Shown here piece after piece: positions 1-8,143 of a stretch of 62,229 bases of DNA. This DNA comes from Candidatus Bathyarchaeota archaeon (GTDB lineage: Archaea > Thermoproteota > Bathyarchaeia > TCS64). The DNA lies in assembly GCA_030739585.1 (NCBI GenBank), contig JASLYX010000008.1, forward strand, positions 1 to 62,229, given 5' to 3'. The position numbers were made by a program, and so were the translations under genes. Within the stretch, counting starts at the first letter, position 1. The number at the start of each line of letters is the position of its first letter. The notes beneath the pieces are model-generated. The model worked only from the letters and a program-made list of their open reading frames with translations. It did not search any database and was not told where the DNA came from.

Positions 1-99
1 TGTAGTTCCTACAGCTCCTGCAGCTCCAGTTGCTCCAGTCGCACCAGATGCACCTTTAGCTCCAGTCGCACCAGATGCACCTTTAGCTCCAGTAGCTCC
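1..99 (-). repeat. Collagen-like Gly-X-Y repeat with a perfect 27-bp tandem duplication
   Basis: On the minus strand every third codon is Gly, giving GAT, GAK, GAS, GAA and GAV triplets. Within this run, bases 32-58 and 59-85 are an identical 27-bp unit in direct tandem, encoding three triplets. The repeat runs off the window edge. Confidence 0.9.
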
Positions 100-1722
100 A
101 GCTACTGGCTCTGCCTCAGCTTCAGGAAGATCTCCATGAATCCACCATACTTCGTCGTAGGCTTTGTAGCTCGTAACTGACCGAGTTGATTCCATATTTT
201 TGAAGTCGCTGTTGTAAATGTACGCACCTTCTGTTGAGAAGAGATGTATATAGGGCAACTCTATGGCATTTAATGCCTGTACCTCATCATATATCTCCTT
301 TCGTTTTGCTGCATCTGTGGTTACCGCCCCTTCATCTAGGAGCGCATCCACTTCAGCGTTATCGTAAAAGCCCATGTTCATTCCACCTTCAGGTTTGCCG
401 TGCATCCAGCTGCCTATCTCCTCAGGAGGCCAACCACCCATATGGTTGTAGGTAGCTGGATATTCTGCCATTCCGTTTTCTCCATGTTCATATAATGAAA
501 CATAAGTAACGTACTCGACAGGTATGATGGTCATATCGATGCCCACCTCTTTCAGCTGTGCTTTGATTATCTCAGAAGCCTGAACCGCATAATCTCGGTC
601 ATAGGTTATCCAAGGCATCTCAAATCGGAAACCATTTGATCCAACAGGATAGCCGGCAGCATCTAGTAGTTCCTTCGCTTTAGCTGGATCATATTCATAG
701 ATCTGTGCATCTTTGTTTACCCAAGCTCCTGCGCCCGCACCCATACCAGTGTGAGCAATTGTAGCAAAACCTTTCTGAACACGGTCTATAATGAGTTGTT
801 TATCTATTGCATGAGCAATCGCCTGTTTAACTTCTTTAACAGCTAACCAAGGATGTGCAGCAATGGCTTCAGGTCGGTAGTTGAAAGTGATCCTGTGCGT
901 GCCAGAAGATTGACCCCATCGAAGGCCTGTATTTGGGTCAGCATCCATTCTAGATAGCTCCGCTTTAGGAGGTGAGGTTAGATCAATTTCTCCAGCTTCA
1001 TATGCAATTAGACGCGCTTCAGTACTTGGAATAATTTTCCAAACTATGCCGTCCAGATAAGGTCGTCCTTTAAAGTAATCCTCGTTAGCTACCATAGTAC
1101 AGTAGCTTTCAGGCTTAAATTCGGTGACCTTGAATGGGCCAGTCCCTACGGGGGCCATATTCGCTGGATTTGTCTCAAGGGGTTGTCCATCGAAAATGTG
1201 TTTGGGGTGTATATATGTGTCTGACTGGAAATAGGCAAACAGGATTGGCTGGGTAGTCTGACTAAAAGTAAAGACAACCGTATATGGATCTGGTGCCTCT
1301 ACAGACAATAAGCTAGCAATCTTTGGCTTGACATATGTTACGACATCAGGTTCCATTAATTTTTCCCAATGCCATTTTACGTCGGCTGAAGTGAAAGGAA
1401 CGCCGTCATGCCATCTCACATCCTTGTTAAGATAGAAGGTGAATTTCTTTCCATTATCTTCTATATCCCATGAATGTGCTAGATCGGGTACTAGATTTTT
1501 GTCTGCATCGATACCAATCAAACGGTTGTAAACCTGTTGATGGAGGTCTCTAGAAGTGCTCCAATAGTTTAAGAAGCCATTAAAGCTGATCGGGTTACCC
1601 CGCCAGCCTATTCTCAAGATCCCACCATACCTAGGTTGTTCAGCAGCCTGAACGCCTAAACTTGGAATTAAAAGGAGTATTAAGAGAAAAGCAACGATCA
1701 AACTCTTTATTGTTCTTTTCAT
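1..1722 (-). CDS. Peptide ABC transporter substrate-binding protein (copy 1, 3' end cut by window edge)
   Basis: Family 5 (DppA/OppA) extracellular solute-binding protein, read from the minus strand. The ATG at 1722 opens a reading frame of 574 codons that runs off the left edge. It starts with MKRTIKSLIVAFLLILLL, a signal peptide or N-anchor, followed by the family hallmarks 'YGGILRIGWRGNPIS', 'WSTSRDLHQQVYNRLIG' and 'VRWHDGVPFTSADVKWH'. Near the edge the protein changes into Gly-X-Y collagen-like triplets (GAT, GAK, GAS) at positions 1-99. By comparison with the second copy at 54231-56117, a short C-terminal membrane helix should follow outside the window. It lies 70 bases downstream of oppF and has its own TATA box. 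It should capture peptides at the cell surface for the OppBCDF pore. Confidence 0.9.
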   Translation of the reverse strand, partial: MKRTIKSLIVAFLLILLLIPSLGVQAAEQPRYGGILRIGWRGNPISFNGFLNYWSTSRDLHQQVYNRLIGIDADKNLVPDLAHSWDIEDNGKKFTFYLNKDVRWHDGVPFTSADVKWHWEKLMEPDVVTYVKPKIASLLSVEAPDPYTVVFTFSQTTQPILFAYFQSDTYIHPKHIFDGQPLETNPANMAPVGTGPFKVTEFKPESYCTMVANEDYFKGRPYLDGIVWKIIPSTEARLIAYEAGEIDLTSPPKAELSRMDADPNTGLRWGQSSGTHRITFNYRPEAIAAHPWLAVKEVKQAIAHAIDKQLIIDRVQKGFATIAHTGMGAGAGAWVNKDAQIYEYDPAKAKELLDAAGYPVGSNGFRFEMPWITYDRDYAVQASEIIKAQLKEVGIDMTIIPVEYVTYVSLYEHGENGMAEYPATYNHMGGWPPEEIGSWMHGKPEGGMNMGFYDNAEVDALLDEGAVTTDAAKRKEIYDEVQALNAIELPYIHLFSTEGAYIYNSDFKNMESTRSVTSYKAYDEVWWIHGDLPEAEAEPVAGATGAKGASGATGAKGASGATGATGAAGAVGTT

Positions 1723-1751
1723 TTTGGTAGAGTTAGTAGAAACCCGGTTCA

Positions 1752-1776
1752 TTATATATTTTGGGGTAATATATAC
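1752..1776 (-). promoter_or_regulatory. TATA boxes of the binding-protein gene
   Basis: Two archaeal TATA-like runs (1752-1760 and 1768-1776) lie 30-50 bases before the ATG at 1722, in the gap after oppF. The nearer one would start transcription just before the ATG. The binding protein can therefore be made in excess over the pore, as is usual for ABC importers. No binding site for a regulator was recognised. Confidence 0.5.
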
Positions 1777-1792
1777 ATTTATAGGCGCGAAC

Positions 1793-2791
1793 TTAACTTC
1801 CCCTTATTTCTTCCCACCGTAGACAAGAAACCCAGTGTTCCGGTTCTACCTCAATCAAATCTGGTATAATCAAGGTACACTCCTTAGTTGAATTTGGACA
1901 TCGGGTGTGGAAACGACATCCAGAAGGTAGATTAATCGGACTGGGCATTTCTCCTCTCAACGGTATTCTCTCTGATTGTTCATAGGGGTCTGTTGAAGGG
2001 ATGGCGGATAACAAAGCCTTTGTGTACGGGTGTAAAGGTGAGTTATAGAGATCGGTTACTCGAGCCATTTCCATTCCTTTTCCTAAATACATGACATAAA
2101 CCCAGTCACTCATGTGTCTTACAACGGAAAAATCGTGGGCAATTAATAGATAAGTTAAATTATAATCTTTCTTCAATTCTATTAAGAGATTTAATATTTG
2201 AGCCCTGATTGAAATATCTAAAGAAGATACGGGTTCATCAGCTACAATGAGTTTTGGGTTGAGGGCTAAAGCTCGGGCTACACCTATTCTTTGTCTCTGT
2301 CCGCCACTAAACTCATGAGGATATCTATCTACAAGTTTTGCTCCGGGTACAAGACCTACAATTTCTAAAAGTTCAATGACTCGTTGGCGTTTCTCGGATC
2401 CCTTGATCATGTTTTGTGTTCTAAGAGGTAAACCAACTATATTTTCCACAGTCATCCGAGGATTCAGGGAAGAATAGGGATCTTGAAAGATCATCTGAAT
2501 ATCCCGTCTCGTTTTTCTCAGTTCTTGTTTGCCGAGTTTCATCAAATCTTTTCCATCAAACCAAATCTCGCCAGATGTTGGTTCTATTAAACGCGTGATA
2601 AGTCTACCTGTAGTGGTCTTGCCGCTACCTGTCTCCCCGACTAGGCTAAAGGTTTCTCCTTTTTCAACTTTGAACGATATGTCATCTACCGCATGTACGA
2701 ATCCTTTACCTGTGGAGAAAACACTACTTTTCACAGGGAAATGTTTTGTTAGTCCGCTAATATTTAAAAGTGTGTCACTCATCTCGTTCAC
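1793..2791 (-). CDS. oppF: Oligopeptide/dipeptide ABC transporter ATP-binding protein OppF/DppF (copy 1)
   Basis: A 332-residue ATPase that powers peptide import. Walker A is GETGSGKTT (52-60), the Q-loop is IFQDP near 103, the ABC signature is FSGGQ (161-165) and Walker B is LIVADEP (181-187). The C-terminal oligopeptide-transporter extension carries four cysteines (C292, C298, C305, C323) in the 'PSGC..HTRCP' arrangement, which in some DppD/DppF proteins holds an iron-sulfur cluster. The start lies 6 bases after the oppD stop, in one operon oppB-C-D-F. The paralogue at 56476-57447 is closely similar. Confidence 0.95.
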   Translation of the reverse strand: MNEMSDTLLNISGLTKHFPVKSSVFSTGKGFVHAVDDISFKVEKGETFSLVGETGSGKTTTGRLITRLIEPTSGEIWFDGKDLMKLGKQELRKTRRDIQMIFQDPYSSLNPRMTVENIVGLPLRTQNMIKGSEKRQRVIELLEIVGLVPGAKLVDRYPHEFSGGQRQRIGVARALALNPKLIVADEPVSSLDISIRAQILNLLIELKKDYNLTYLLIAHDFSVVRHMSDWVYVMYLGKGMEMARVTDLYNSPLHPYTKALLSAIPSTDPYEQSERIPLRGEMPSPINLPSGCRFHTRCPNSTKECTLIIPDLIEVEPEHWVSCLRWEEIRGS

Positions 2792-2797
2792 ATCCTT

Positions 2798-3778
2798 CTA
2801 AAAGTCATTTCTAAAGCAAGCTATAAAATGTCCATTTTCATACTCTTTCAAAGGAGGAATTTCCTCTATACAGCGAGTTTCAATAAAAGAACATCTAGGG
2901 TGGAAACGACATCCAGATGGTGGATTAGCCATATCAGGAACATCTCCAGGGATTGAGATAAGCTCGCTCCGATCTTTTTCTATTTTCGGTAAAGAGGCAA
3001 GCAACCCAATCGTGTAAGGGTGTTCTGGGGATGTAACTATTTTAATTTTATCTCCTAACTCCACGATCCTACCCGCGTACATTACGGCTATTCGATCAGC
3101 AAGATTTACTACCACACCCATATCATGAGTTATCAAGATAATGGATAGATTCAATTTTTCTTTTAAATCTTTGAAGAGAGCTAAGACCTCCGCTTGAACA
3201 ATAACGTCCAACGCAGTCGTGGGCTCGTCTGCTATAAGGAGATCTGGGTTACAACTGAGAGCTATTGCAAGTAAAATACGTTGTCGCATACCGCCACTCA
3301 ATTGGTGAGGGTAGTCATTGGCCCTTAGAGGAGCATCGGGTATTTGTACCAGCTTCATGAGTTCAACAGCTTTTTCGAGGGCTTCTTTTTTTTGCAGATT
3401 TTGATGTAGGATTATGGCTTCAGCTATTTGATCTTTTACCCTATGTACTGGATTAAGATAGGTCATAGGGTCTTGAAAACTCATTGATATCTTTCCACCG
3501 CGTATACGTCTCATATCATACTCTGTTATTTTAAGGAGGTCTAAACCTTCAAGTAGAACCTTTCCATCAACGATCTTTCCGGGTGGATCAGGAACTAACC
3601 GCATAATAGAACGAGCTGTAACACTTTTACCAGAGCCTGATTCACCCACAAGACCCAGTACTTCGCCTTTATTTACATTAAATGTAACCCCATCAACAGC
3701 CTTAATTATTCCATCTGAGACAAAAAACCATGTTTTGAGATTTTCTACTTGAAGCAGGGTTTCTTTCACTTCATTCAT
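2798..3778 (-). CDS. oppD: Oligopeptide/dipeptide ABC transporter ATP-binding protein OppD/DppD (copy 1)
   Basis: A 326-residue ATPase, partner of OppF in the heterodimeric engine of the importer. It has Walker [10 protein letters not shown] (from about residue 45), signature LSGGMRQR and Walker [13 protein letters not shown]. The C-terminal domain has the same four-cysteine pattern (C290, C296, C303, C321) as OppF. Its ATG overlaps the oppC stop by four bases (3775-3778), so the two are translationally coupled. Copy 2 lies at 57474-58448. Confidence 0.95.
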   Translation of the reverse strand: MNEVKETLLQVENLKTWFFVSDGIIKAVDGVTFNVNKGEVLGLVGESGSGKSVTARSIMRLVPDPPGKIVDGKVLLEGLDLLKITEYDMRRIRGGKISMSFQDPMTYLNPVHRVKDQIAEAIILHQNLQKKEALEKAVELMKLVQIPDAPLRANDYPHQLSGGMRQRILLAIALSCNPDLLIADEPTTALDVIVQAEVLALFKDLKEKLNLSIILITHDMGVVVNLADRIAVMYAGRIVELGDKIKIVTSPEHPYTIGLLASLPKIEKDRSELISIPGDVPDMANPPSGCRFHPRCSFIETRCIEEIPPLKEYENGHFIACFRNDF

Positions 3779-4665
3779 CTCTCTTTTAAGTGTGGATTTA
3801 AGGCGTCATTTAGACCATCCCCTAGAAGATTGAAACCTATAGCTAGGAAAGTTATGCAAAATCCCGGAAACAAAGATAGCCACCAAGCTATTCTAAACGC
3901 TCTCATAGACTCATTAAGAATCCAACCCCAACTAACGGCGTTTGGGTCTCCTAAGCCCAAGAAACTGAGAGAGGATTCAGTCATGATTGCACCTGATACC
4001 CTCATAGAAGCACTAACTATAGCCGGAAAGATTGCATTGGGCAGTATCTCTCGGAATATAATATGAAAGTCAGTAGCTCCAGAACCTTCAGCTGCCAATA
4101 CGAAATCCATATTTTTAAAGGCTAGAAACTCAGCTCTAACAAGACGGGTCAGACCAGGCCATCCAGTGAGCCCCATGATCCACATAACATTCCATATATT
4201 GCTTCCAAACACGGCAGCTACGACTAGAATCATAAAGAAAGTAGGAAGCATCAGAAAAATATCAACGACTCTCATAATTAAATTATCAACTCGGCCTCCA
4301 TAGAATCCAGCGATTGATCCCAGAGCTACACCAATAAAGAAAGCAACACCCGTTGATAAGAAACCTATAAACAAAGAAGTTCTAGCGCCATACATCAAAC
4401 GACTAAGTTGATCTCTTCCAAATTCATCTGTGCCTAAAATGTATTCTGATTGAGGTCGTTTGAATGGCGCATCTGGATCATAAAGATTCATATCGAAGGG
4501 ATCATGGGGTGCTAGAAAAGGGGCGAATACAGCTATTATTAAAAAAAAGATAAAGATAAATAGTCCAAAAAGCGCAGCTTTATTCTTTTTAAATCTCACC
4601 CAGAATCCGAGGAGTCTGTCTTTTTGGAGTTTTATTGCATGAAATGTGGGGCTTCTTGGACTCAT
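3775..4665 (-). CDS. oppC: Peptide ABC transporter permease OppC/DppC (copy 1)
   Basis: A 296-residue inner-membrane permease with the N-terminal OppC_N helix ('KKNKAALFGLFIFIFFLIIA'), five further helices and the BPD_transp_1 domain. The cytosolic EAA loop reads 'EGSGATDFHIIFREILPN', where the ATPases dock. The segment 'LGTDEFGRDQLSRLMYGART' is typical of the family. It overlaps oppB at 4662-4665 and oppD at 3775-3778. Copy 2 (58452-59339) is nearly collinear. Confidence 0.95.
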   Translation of the reverse strand: MSPRSPTFHAIKLQKDRLLGFWVRFKKNKAALFGLFIFIFFLIIAVFAPFLAPHDPFDMNLYDPDAPFKRPQSEYILGTDEFGRDQLSRLMYGARTSLFIGFLSTGVAFFIGVALGSIAGFYGGRVDNLIMRVVDIFLMLPTFFMILVVAAVFGSNIWNVMWIMGLTGWPGLTRLVRAEFLAFKNMDFVLAAEGSGATDFHIIFREILPNAIFPAIVSASMRVSGAIMTESSLSFLGLGDPNAVSWGWILNESMRAFRIAWWLSLFPGFCITFLAIGFNLLGDGLNDALNPHLKER

Positions 4666-5621
4666 TGATATCTCACCCGTGGATCAACATAGGCATAAAT
4701 TATATCGGCCAATATATTGAGAAGAATCGTTATAATAGCAATTACTAAAAAATTAGCCATAATTACATTATAATCTCTTCTAAATATTGAATCATAGATT
4801 AATCTACCCATTCCAGGCCATGCAAAAACCGTTTCAACAAGTACAGCACCGGTAAATAACATTCTCAATCTAAGCGTAATTACAGTCACGATGGGGATCA
4901 GGGCGTTTCTAAATGCATGCCTAAAGAGAATAGTTCTTTCAGAGCAACCCTTAGCCCATGCAGTTGTGATATAATCTAATTTCAATACTTCTAACATGCT
5001 GGCACGTGTATATCGTGTATATAATGCTATTCGCCCGATGCTAAGACAAGTTGCAGGGAGAACGAGGTGCCACATCATACTATATATCTTTTCCATACCA
5101 GTTGTTCCAATTGTGTACATTCCCGTGATCGGAAAGAGACCTAAATGGAGGCCAAAAATAAGCAAAAATAGAATCGCTAACCAAAAATATGGCATGTTAA
5201 AGGTGACTAAGGTTGAAACCGTTATTACATTATCAGTCAGAGAATAAACCTTTTTCGAGGCAATTATACCCAGTATTATCCCCGATAATTCTATGATTAA
5301 GGATGTGCCTGTAAGTAGAAGAGTGTTTCTAAGCGCTGGGATCATTGTCTTAATAACAGGTTGCTGAAAATAGAAAGAAAATCCAAATTCACCTCGCAGT
5401 AAATTGCTCATATAGATAATGAGTTGTTCGTGCATTGGCTTATCAAAACCATATTTAGCCTTGACCATATCCAAATAACCTGAGGGCACTCCCTCTAGAC
5501 CAGATACCAAAAAGTCAACCGGATCTCCCGGCGCTAGCTGCATTATTACAAAATTTATGGTAATTATTATGAATATTAACGGAATAGCCTGCAACAAACG
5601 TGTTGCAACAATTTTTTTCAT
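4662..5621 (-). CDS. oppB: Peptide ABC transporter permease OppB/DppB (copy 1)
   Basis: A 319-residue permease and first gene of the oppBCDF operon. An N-terminal helix (MKKIVATRLLQAIPLIFIII), the periplasmic-loop motif 'APGDPVDFLVSG' and the EAA loop 'AKGCSERTILFRHAFRNALIP' mark it as OppB/DppB. The ATG at 5621 is preceded by a GAGG Shine-Dalgarno, so the message has a leader. The 304 bases upstream hold the promoter. Confidence 0.95.
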   Translation of the reverse strand: MKKIVATRLLQAIPLIFIIITINFVIMQLAPGDPVDFLVSGLEGVPSGYLDMVKAKYGFDKPMHEQLIIYMSNLLRGEFGFSFYFQQPVIKTMIPALRNTLLLTGTSLIIELSGIILGIIASKKVYSLTDNVITVSTLVTFNMPYFWLAILFLLIFGLHLGLFPITGMYTIGTTGMEKIYSMMWHLVLPATCLSIGRIALYTRYTRASMLEVLKLDYITTAWAKGCSERTILFRHAFRNALIPIVTVITLRLRMLFTGAVLVETVFAWPGMGRLIYDSIFRRDYNVIMANFLVIAIITILLNILADIIYAYVDPRVRYQ

Positions 5622-5925
5622 AACAATCCTCTAGGGTTACTGCCTCTTAATAAAGAAGGTATTAGTATTAAAATTCTTGCGCACAAAAAATGGGTTGTTA
5701 GTCTGTAGATTCTCCTACAGGGTTCATGGCCGGTCTAAAAAGCATTAATTTTGGGACTAAACCAGTATCTTGCGTTTGTCTTATTGAGGAAAAAACTCGT
5801 TCCTGGTTAAACAATATTTACTGGTAATTATCACAAAATAAAATCTGATATTTAAACCCTAAGGAAAATCCAATTGTGAAGTTAATTTAAACTGTAGCTA
5901 GATATTTACTTATACGCGCTATTTT
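5622..5925. other. Intergenic region upstream of oppB
   Basis: About 300 A+T-rich bases between oppB and the zinc-ribbon membrane gene. A GAGG ribosome-binding site lies just before the oppB ATG. A short inverted pair (around 5709-5722, 'gattctcctac') could be a weak hairpin. I could not fix a single TATA box, and I see no ORF or RNA gene. Confidence 0.4.
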
Positions 5926-6645
5926 TTATTGTTTGTTCTCATTCAACATATATGCGCTACATCTTGGGCATTTAAACTGAGAGCATCTATAGATCCTAAG
6001 ATTCTGGGCCTTCTTCCCGCAGTTTACACAAACACAATCGACGTAAGATAACCACAGACAAATTATAAAGAAAATTAGGGTGAAGGTAAAGATTTGGATA
6101 AACGGGGGCATGATAAATATATCCATAGCTGCCTCTGCCCTAGTAATGACATGCCCACTTGTAGAATTATAGTAAAGTCCCACAATTTGAAGGTTCAACA
6201 AACCCAGTCTCGATCGGAGCCCCAACATGGGATAGCGAATACTAGGGAATTTCTGCGTGTTATACAATGTGTTAGATGAGATGAGGTTAGAGGACCCAAG
6301 ATAATTGTCATTAAATCCAGCTATTTCTTCACTATGTAGTAAGAATTTCACCTCATAGTTCACTTCCCTAGAGTAAACTGAGGTGAGTAAAGGTGGATCA
6401 TGTAGTGATGTGCCGACAACCACGGTAAACTCTCCAATTCTAGAGGGATCACCTGAATCATAAGCGACTTGAATCGAGGAATTTACTCTTCCCAGAGCAA
6501 CACCAAAAGGGTCGGTTAAATTAAAATCGGTAGAAATTAATTTGACATGATAATTCGGATGCTGGTAGGTGAACTCGAATAATAAGAGGGCGAATAATAC
6601 TCCTAGAATTACGAGATAAAGGGTTAACCTCTTTTCCCTTTCCAT
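5926..6645 (-). CDS. Two-helix membrane protein with C-terminal zinc ribbon, function unknown
   Basis: A 239-residue protein I do not recognise. An N-terminal helix (about 7-25) is followed by an outside domain of some 160 residues that looks beta-rich. A second helix (about 180-200) precedes a short cytosolic C-terminus with two CxxC pairs ('CVNCGKK' and 'CPRC'), a probable zinc ribbon. It lies 27 bases downstream of the winged-helix membrane gene 6673-7155 and is probably co-transcribed. The pair sits between ridA and oppB of module 1 and has no counterpart in module 2. A sensing or envelope role is possible, but nothing in the sequence proves it. Confidence 0.7.
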   Translation of the reverse strand: MEREKRLTLYLVILGVLFALLLFEFTYQHPNYHVKLISTDFNLTDPFGVALGRVNSSIQVAYDSGDPSRIGEFTVVVGTSLHDPPLLTSVYSREVNYEVKFLLHSEEIAGFNDNYLGSSNLISSNTLYNTQKFPSIRYPMLGLRSRLGLLNLQIVGLYYNSTSGHVITRAEAAMDIFIMPPFIQIFTFTLIFFIICLWLSYVDCVCVNCGKKAQNLRIYRCSQFKCPRCSAYMLNENKQ

Positions 6646-6672
6646 AACCTTGCAGCTCTAACCTTCCTATAG

Positions 6673-7155
6673 TTATTCGGGGTAATTATCCATTAGGAGT
6701 TTCTCAAATATCACCGATCTACGTCTGATAGTGATTATCTCCAAGGCCAAAGAAGAAATTGAGAAGAGAGCAAATCCTAGTAGATAGGATTCAGTAGTAA
6801 ATAATGTTCTCGGCAAAAATAGGATATAAAAGAAAAAGATAACAAGAGATGATAAAGTGAATGCAAAATAGAATATGTGCCTCATTTTGCTTCTATTATT
6901 TAACCAACTGAGATGAGTGATGACTCTGTCCAAAATACCCTCCTCTTGGATAATGTAAAGTCCCTCAATATCCTTTGTTATGAGTCCATCTCTCTCCATA
7001 CAACGGAGATAAAACTGCATGTCTCCTTTATTCACCAAGAAAGGGTTGTTGTCAGGATCCAAAGGATGTTTTATCATGTAAAGATAGAGCTCGAGAGCAA
7101 GTCCTTTTAGCTTTATCTTAGTTCCATGAGTGTAAGAAATATCATCAAGACTCAA
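6673..7155 (-). CDS. Winged-helix-like protein with two membrane helices, function unknown
   Basis: A 160-residue protein. Residues 10-80 resemble a winged helix-turn-helix domain ('LELYLYMIKHPLD', 'YLRCMERDGLI', 'GLYIIQEEG'). Two hydrophobic helices follow (about 92-113 and 122-142). The TTG at 7155 is the only reasonable start and follows a weak GGA-type Shine-Dalgarno. A DNA-binding-like head on a membrane tail suggests a membrane-tethered regulator. That is inference from layout only. Confidence 0.65.
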   Translation of the reverse strand: MSLDDISYTHGTKIKLKGLALELYLYMIKHPLDPDNNPFLVNKGDMQFYLRCMERDGLITKDIEGLYIIQEEGILDRVITHLSWLNNRSKMRHIFYFAFTLSSLVIFFFYILFLPRTLFTTESYLLGFALFSISSLALEIITIRRRSVIFEKLLMDNYPE

Positions 7156-7270
7156 TAAATTAGCTTCCTAGCCTACCTCAAGAAAAATCTAAATAAAAAA
7201 TTTCCCTTAGTTTCAAATACACTATTCCATTTTGGATGTATTCAAGAAGGTTGTGAAAAGGTATTGGTTT

Positions 7271-7618
7271 TTAAGTACCAATATAGGCGATAGCGTCTAT
7301 CTCAACCAACATCTTAGGGCTCACCAATGGAGCTCCCACAGTAGTTCTCGCAGGGGGAACATCACCGAAGAATGTGACGTAAACGCCGTTCATACTCTTA
7401 AAGTCAGTCGTGTCCTTTAGAAAGACTGAGCATTTAACAACGTCATTCATTGAGGAGCCTGCCTCTTCAAGGGCCGCTTTCACGTTCTTGAGAGTTTGTT
7501 CTGTCTGTTCCTCAACGGTTTCTCCTATTGTTCTAGTATCAGGATTGAAACCAGTCTGTCCAGAAACGAAGACAAAGTTACCAACCTTCCTGAACGTTGA
7601 ATAGGGTCTTTTACTCAT
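7271..7618 (-). CDS. ridA: RidA/YjgF-family enamine/imine deaminase
   Basis: A 115-residue protein when started at the second ATG (7618), which has an AGGT Shine-Dalgarno about 8 bases upstream. An ATG five codons earlier is possible. The family signature is complete: 'VFVSGQTGFNP', 'QTLKNVKAALEEAGSSMNDVVKCSVFL' and the catalytic arginine in 'PPARTTV'. RidA hydrolyses reactive 2-aminoacrylate and related imines released during PLP-dependent amino-acid breakdown, forming trimers in the cytosol. It lies 212 bases after the PqqD-like gene. A decayed homologue lies upstream of oppB in module 2 (about 60625-60915). Confidence 0.93.
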   Translation of the reverse strand: MSKRPYSTFRKVGNFVFVSGQTGFNPDTRTIGETVEEQTEQTLKNVKAALEEAGSSMNDVVKCSVFLKDTTDFKSMNGVYVTFFGDVPPARTTVGAPLVSPKMLVEIDAIAYIGT

Positions 7619-7830
7619 ATTAATTACCTTCATATAAGCAACAGATTCAACTATTTAACAATTATTTCGTCAGTTAACGTGCATTTTCATTTAGGTTTTA
7701 ATTGAACGATTGGCATTGTAACCTCTTTCGACTTTATTAATAAAATCCATAAAAGTAGGAAAAAATATTCATAAAGTTTAATATGGTAAAATTGAAAAAA
7801 GGAGTAATAATTCGGGAAACGCTATCCGTT

Positions 7831-8139
7831 TCAATCCTTCTGGGAGAAGGTAAAAAACCCTTTCTCCTTAAGGTCTTTAAAAAGGAGCAAAACATGCTCA
7901 CCCTTTATCTGTAAACCATATTCGTATCCTACGGCAGCAGCAACCTCATCTATAGTGAGCTTCCCATCGGCAAAGTTTACAAATTCGTGGCTCAAAGGTC
8001 TTATTGAGTAGAAGTTGACGTCGGGATCGACTTTTTTCATCTTGTTGCACATCTCCCACCTAAGCTTGAACCCTGTTCGTACTACCTGGTTTGCACCCGG
8101 AACCTTTTTTGGAATAATCTTAGTAACATCGTATTTCAT
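7831..8139 (-). CDS. PqqD/RRE-like small protein paired with the M28-like peptidase (copy 1)
   Basis: A 102-residue protein. The C-terminal half ('LSHEFVNFADGKLTIDEVAA', then '[16 protein letters not shown]') has the pattern of PqqD-type winged-helix domains, the RiPP recognition element fold: an N-terminal helix, the 'DG..t..EiA' turn and a final 'L..kGl' strand. The first 40 residues are basic and lack a clear RRE beta-sheet, so the match is partial. It starts 4 bases after the peptidase stop, so the two are co-translated. A paralogue at 52055-52363 stands in the same relation to the second peptidase. It may dock a peptide or regulate the enzyme. This is inference. Confidence 0.7.
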   Translation of the reverse strand: MKYDVTKIIPKKVPGANQVVRTGFKLRWEMCNKMKKVDPDVNFYSIRPLSHEFVNFADGKLTIDEVAAAVGYEYGLQIKGEHVLLLFKDLKEKGFFTFSQKD

Positions 8140-8143
8140 TTTT

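Noticed and set aside
234-455. Plus-strand ORF inside the binding-protein gene
   Set aside because: It is antisense to a gene with clear family motifs and its own sequence matches nothing. The same holds for the many reverse-strand ORFs over ribosomal and opp genes.
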